Origin: Ectobius pallidus
Taxonomy: Eukaryota > Arthropoda > Insecta > Blattodea > Ectobiidae
Assembly: GCA_964059195.1 (NCBI GenBank)
Contig: CAXKWD010000001.1
Coordinates: forward strand, 119,283,751 to 119,347,750
Length of the DNA stretch: 64,000 nt
Direction: 5' to 3'
Position numbers and translations under genes: made by a program. The notes under the pieces are model-generated. The model was not told the origin of the DNA and made no database searches. It saw nothing but the letters and a program-made list of their open reading frames with translations. Below are positions 60,587 through 64,000 of this stretch, one piece after another. The first letter of the stretch is position 1. Each line of letters starts with the position of its first letter.

Positions 60587-60847
60587 TTCCGGGGTGCACG
60601 GGCAAAGAGAGTTAAGTCCACTTTCTTGTAACTGAGAATTGGAGTGATTTAACACACTATACCAGCCCAACATAGCTTTAGAGATGGATAAACCCATGAG
60701 GAACACATCCATAACTACCGTACAATTTCGATTATAACTTACTGGACTTAACACAAATGTAAAGAACATTTTTATCTATAACTCTATGGACATATCTCAA
60801 TTTTTTAGGATGGTGGACTTAACTCTCTTTGCCTGACCACCCCGGAA
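60587..60847. mobile_element. TTAA-duplicating MITE
   Basis: The 261-bp element has inverted ends TTCCGGGGTGCACGGGCAAA and, reversed, TTCCGGGGTGGTCAGGCAAA, which continue similarly through AGAGAGTTAAGTCCAC. TTAA flanks it on both sides (60583-60586 and 60848-60851). TTAA duplication is typical of piggyBac-like and a few other superfamilies. No coding sequence. Confidence 0.8.
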
Positions 60848-60851
60848 TTAA

Positions 60852-62063
60852 GAATAGAATGTTGATGTAGTATCTATATAACCAATGCAAGAAAGTCACC
60901 ACATCATCTTCACAAAGCTATGCATATTTTTGTAAAATAAAATACATCCACCACTACTACTATTACCACAAAATCTATGGTTATGTATTTAATTATGAAA
61001 TATACACTATGAATATTAAGGGTGATTATGCATATTAACAAATTATTAAAGATAGGTGATACGGAAATGAGCAAGAATATTAAAAGCTGGAAATATAGTA
61101 ATCTGAATTTCACAAAAATGTTAGAATTATGGAGTTCCTGAATTTGACATTGTGACCTGGTCTGGAGTTAATGGTGTGTGTTCAACCTAAATGTTAGGGA
61201 TTTCATTAATAAACAGATATATAAGCATTCATTATTCTTCATTAATAAAGCTAGTCGCGTATTTATTTAAGTTGAATTACTGCTTGGATCAATTTACATC
61301 CACACTGAAAGACTACAGATGTCTCCTGGATCTGGTTTCAATCCCTCCTTCTCCTGTTCTCCATGGATCATCTCTCCTCCCCGGGCCATCCAGGATCTAG
61401 AAATTGCTGACTTCAGTCATTCTCGCCCCTTTTTTAGTAGCTCTTTTTCAGCTTTGTAATACAATCCCTCCAGTATCACTTGTGTTGTCATCCTCTACTC
61501 TTCTTGATTCTTCTTCACTCATTTCTTTTAACCACGGACCGGCTGCTATGTTTAATCCACTATTTAGAGTAATTGTCCTTGCTCCCTTGTTATCTGCATT
61601 GTCGTTCCCAGACATCAGCTGTGACGAAGCATGATGCATTATCGGAGGCGACAACACTCACGAAGTACATATATTTATGTATATAGACATATACCGGCAC
61701 ATATACGATGACATGGCACTTCAATACCTTGAAGATGAAGGCAGGGGATAACTGACCTTTATATCCGGTTGACTATCCATGAGACATTCAGGAAAACCTC
61801 AGATCTTTCATCATCACCACCAGCATCAGCATCATCATCATCATCATCATCATCAACCTCATTGCCATCTTCTTTGGGAGAGATCTTCTACCCTTATCAC
61901 CCTTTCAGAAAACGTTACTATCTCTAGGTTCAACCAGTATAGGTGCCAAATTTTGTAACCATTGAGAACAGTTTTGAGCCTCTTTTGAGACAGATAAATA
62001 ATTACATGATTGTTCTAGACCTCGTTGCATGCAGTCAGTTAAATTATATTCATGTTCCCTTAC
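60852..62063. other. Intron stretch with an unidentified coding-like segment
   Basis: A minus-strand frame at 61448-61657 (NKGARTITLNSGLNIAAGPW, EEESRRVEDDNTSDTGG) has protein-like composition but no recognised family and no splice context. It may be a retrocopy or repeat piece. A (CAT)n microsatellite lies at 61832-61857. Confidence 0.3.
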
Positions 62064-62109
62064 CTCTGTTTGATCTTTCACAGTTCTCAGTAGTTCCTCC
62101 TTTTCTTTC
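62064..62109 (-). CDS. Coiled-coil protein, exon c
   Basis: The 46-base exon encodes (R)KEKEELLRTVKDQTE, between a TTAATAG acceptor and a GTAAGG donor. It completes the split AGG codon from exon b and ends in phase 0. Very short, but the splice sites and phase agree. Confidence 0.75.
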
Positions 62110-62346
62110 CTATTAATTTAAAACGAGCACACATTATTTTACTGAGCTCAAATAAGATGCTAAACAAATGCAGTATTGTACAAAAATATAATTTAGAACT
62201 ATATCTATAGCATTCCTCGGCGGGTATGGGAAATAAAATGTTGCTGGGATTTGAAGGACATTTTTCAGAGAAAATCTTGATCTTTAAATTGGCCTCTAGT
62301 TAACACTGAATATAGTGAAGTCCAAATGAAAATTTTGGGAAATAAT

Positions 62347-62732
62347 AGTATGCACCACAACCGATTCTCCCACTCCGACTCTCTAACAGGACCCGCCGGG
62401 AAAGTAGGGGTTTTGGGTGGGGAGACATCTAGTAGCGGCATTTGTACTAGCAGCGAGGGTAGTGTTGGTGCAAAGGAATTTTCCTGCATCAGTTAAGCCA
62501 TGTTTTATGTAATAATATGGCGTTTTTTATAATTGTGAAATATTATGTATGGTGCAAGGGTATTTTTTATTGTGAAATAGCCTATTTTATTGCAAGGGTC
62601 GTTTTTATAATTGTGAAATATTATGTGGAGGTGCAAGGGTCTAGTGGCCAGGCGGGGTAAGCGTGAGGGGTAGCGGCCAGGCGGGGAAGTGGCCATGCCA
62701 AGCGGAAGGGGGACTCGGTTGTGGTGCATACT
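62347..62732. mobile_element. TIR element built from the GTGCAAGGG repeat
   Basis: The ends are an exact 18-bp inverted repeat, AGTATGCACCACAACCGA. Inside are the G-rich segment (AAAGTAGGGGTTTTGGGTGG), then units of GTGAAATATTATG...GTGCAAGGGT, then GGCCAGGCGGGG repeats. These components are shared with the nest at 31-33.8 kb. The segment at 62593-62630 is the unfilled paralogue of element A's target. No target duplication was identified. Confidence 0.65.
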
Positions 62733-62986
62733 ACTAACTTGCCAAAAATTTGAGACAATGCATTCTTTTTAATTCTTCACAGTCCTTTCAGTTCCCTTTT
62801 TTGGCAATACAGTACCTTTTTTTGTCCTCTTTAGGTTTTCCCTTTTAAATCTGGCCTCTAATTAGAATAAAAAAAAGTATTTAAAGAGTTGGACAGTTTT
62901 AAAAATTAAGTAGTTTGCTGGAGCACATCATGTAAGGGTGAGATAAATGATTAAAACAATTTTCTTTAATATAAAATATGAATCAC

Positions 62987-63042
62987 CTTAAATTTATGAT
63001 CTCCTCTTCAAGTGTTTTAACTTTCTCTGATAACTCATTAAT
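62987..63042 (-). CDS. Coiled-coil protein, exon b
   Basis: The 56-base exon encodes INELSEKVKTLEEEIINL plus two bases of an arginine codon finished in exon c. A CTTTCAG acceptor precedes it and a GTGATT donor follows. Confidence 0.78.
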
Positions 63043-63306
63043 CTGAAAGAGTAAAGAAAAAACAAATTATGTAAAGGACATAATCTCCAGGTTTAAAACA
63101 TAAACAAATTTTCAATGACGTTACAACTGAGGTGGATATTAAATATATTTTAAAGACAAATAAAAGAATAGTTGTTACTAAAGAATAAATCAGATTATCT
63201 TTCGTGCAAGATAAATTAATCCTTACAAAAGAAGAGGAAATTGAACCAATAATTCCAAAATAAAATACAAATGTGTACCGGTAATGCATACTTAAGGAAG
63301 ACTTAC

Positions 63307-63354
63307 TGTCAAGTTACGGTTACTTAAAAGATTCTCCAGTTCTTCAGTTCGGCC
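63307..63354 (-). CDS. Coiled-coil protein, exon a (most 5' in window)
   Basis: The 16-codon exon encodes GRTEELENLLSNRNLT, between a GTTTCAG acceptor and a GTAAGT donor, phase 0 at both ends. Upstream exons must lie beyond 64000. Joined, the nine exons give about 361 residues of nearly unbroken coiled coil. Confidence 0.78.
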
Positions 63355-63861
63355 CTGAAACACATGAAAAGCTGTTAGCTTAATGGTACTTAAAATAACA
63401 TAAACCTGATGGTGGAGTGTTAAAATTCTCATCAATAGAAGGGCTCTTCATTTATTTGCTAACCCTCTTGCTATGCAGCAATGTTTACAAAAGATATGCA
63501 TAAAATAATAGCAAAATGAATTCCTTTGGCAGAAAACTGTATGGGTAGTAAACCTATGTTCCAACGGCTAAGGGGAAGATAGCAATGTTCAATATCCTCA
63601 CATACAGACATACTGTTGAAGTTGAAAGATAGTGAAGAAAATCTTTAAAAATGAAAAGAAATGAAGAGGCTTTTTTGTATACTTCAGGAACATAACTGAA
63701 TTTAAGTTTTTAAATAGATAAATATATATTTGTACTTACTTTTAGTGGCAACATCATGATTTAATTGCATTAAATGGTGTAATTGTTGTCAAATTCAATA
63801 ACTACTAGAAAACAATAAATCATGCCAAAATGAAATTTCACATTTGTGTTAACCATAGAGA

Positions 63862-64000
63862 TGAAAACGGGGACTAGAGAAAACTGCATAATGAAGAGCT
63901 CCATAATCTGTACCCTTCACCGAAAATAATAAGGGTAATTAGTTCAGGGAAGATGAAATGGGCTGGACATGTTGCATGCAAGGGTGGGAGGAAAGACATA
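63862..64000 (+). pseudogene. LINE C-terminal fragment at the window edge
   Basis: The frame reads [20 protein letters not shown], then [19 protein letters not shown]. This is the LHNEELH-x-LY-x-SP-x-I-[IV]-[RK]-x-I-K-x-R-x-[MR]-x-WAGHVAR block found after the reverse transcriptase of many insect LINEs. It is a truncated insertion in the coiled-coil gene region and continues past the window. Confidence 0.75.

Overview
The window looks like part of a large, repeat-rich insect genome. The base composition is AT-rich. Host genes are split into short exons with GT/AG introns. Almost everything between the exons is transposable-element (TE) debris of arthropod type: BEL/Pao, Penelope-like, hAT, mariner, PIF/Harbinger, tRNA-derived SINEs and 5'-truncated LINEs. 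A cockroach-like genome would fit, but that is inference; no species marker was seen.

Host genes. (1) A short-chain dehydrogenase of the retinol-dehydrogenase (RDH11-14-like) type lies on the minus strand. Exon 1 is at 34085-34363, exon 2 at 15426-15661 and the last exon at 7380-7562. The middle part, with the catalytic YxxxK segment, was not found and may lie in the assembly gap at 9942-10141. (2) A plus-strand gene of unknown function has exons at about 37944-38439, 39011-39312 and 46352-46666 and ends in a lysine/glycine-rich tail. (3) A minus-strand coiled-coil protein has nine phase-consistent exons between 63354 and 51874 and runs off the right edge.

Mobile DNA. The introns are dominated by insertions. 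The largest intact one is a BEL/Pao LTR retrotransposon (16777-24060) with near-identical 1156-bp LTRs, a perfect 5-bp target duplication and one open 1395-aa Gag-protease-integrase frame from which the reverse transcriptase/RNase H has been removed in frame. From 26265 to 31017 lies a DNA transposon (element A) with a related element (B, 28492-30556) inserted in it. Both start GGGC, are flanked by 4-bp duplications, carry arrays of a 13-bp motif and encode short 'MGKTxAER' proteins. Element A's insertion site can be checked against an unfilled paralogous copy at about 62.59 kb. A 3.3-kb element with ~0.9-kb inverted ends (39537-42858) carries pieces of a PIN-like/Cys-rich TE protein. Seven hAT-type elements, two mariner elements with TA duplications, a TTAA element, a Harbinger remnant and four SINE families fill much of the rest.

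Recurring themes. First, several repeats are inverted duplications of one end of an element (about 1.2-2.3, 13.7-14.4, 24.3-24.9, 39.5-42.9 and 47.5-47.8 kb). Second, Penelope-type ends carry hairpins resembling hammerhead ribozymes, with paired base changes between copies. Third, several elements are in-frame deletion derivatives that keep an open reading frame (BEL/Pao, mariner).
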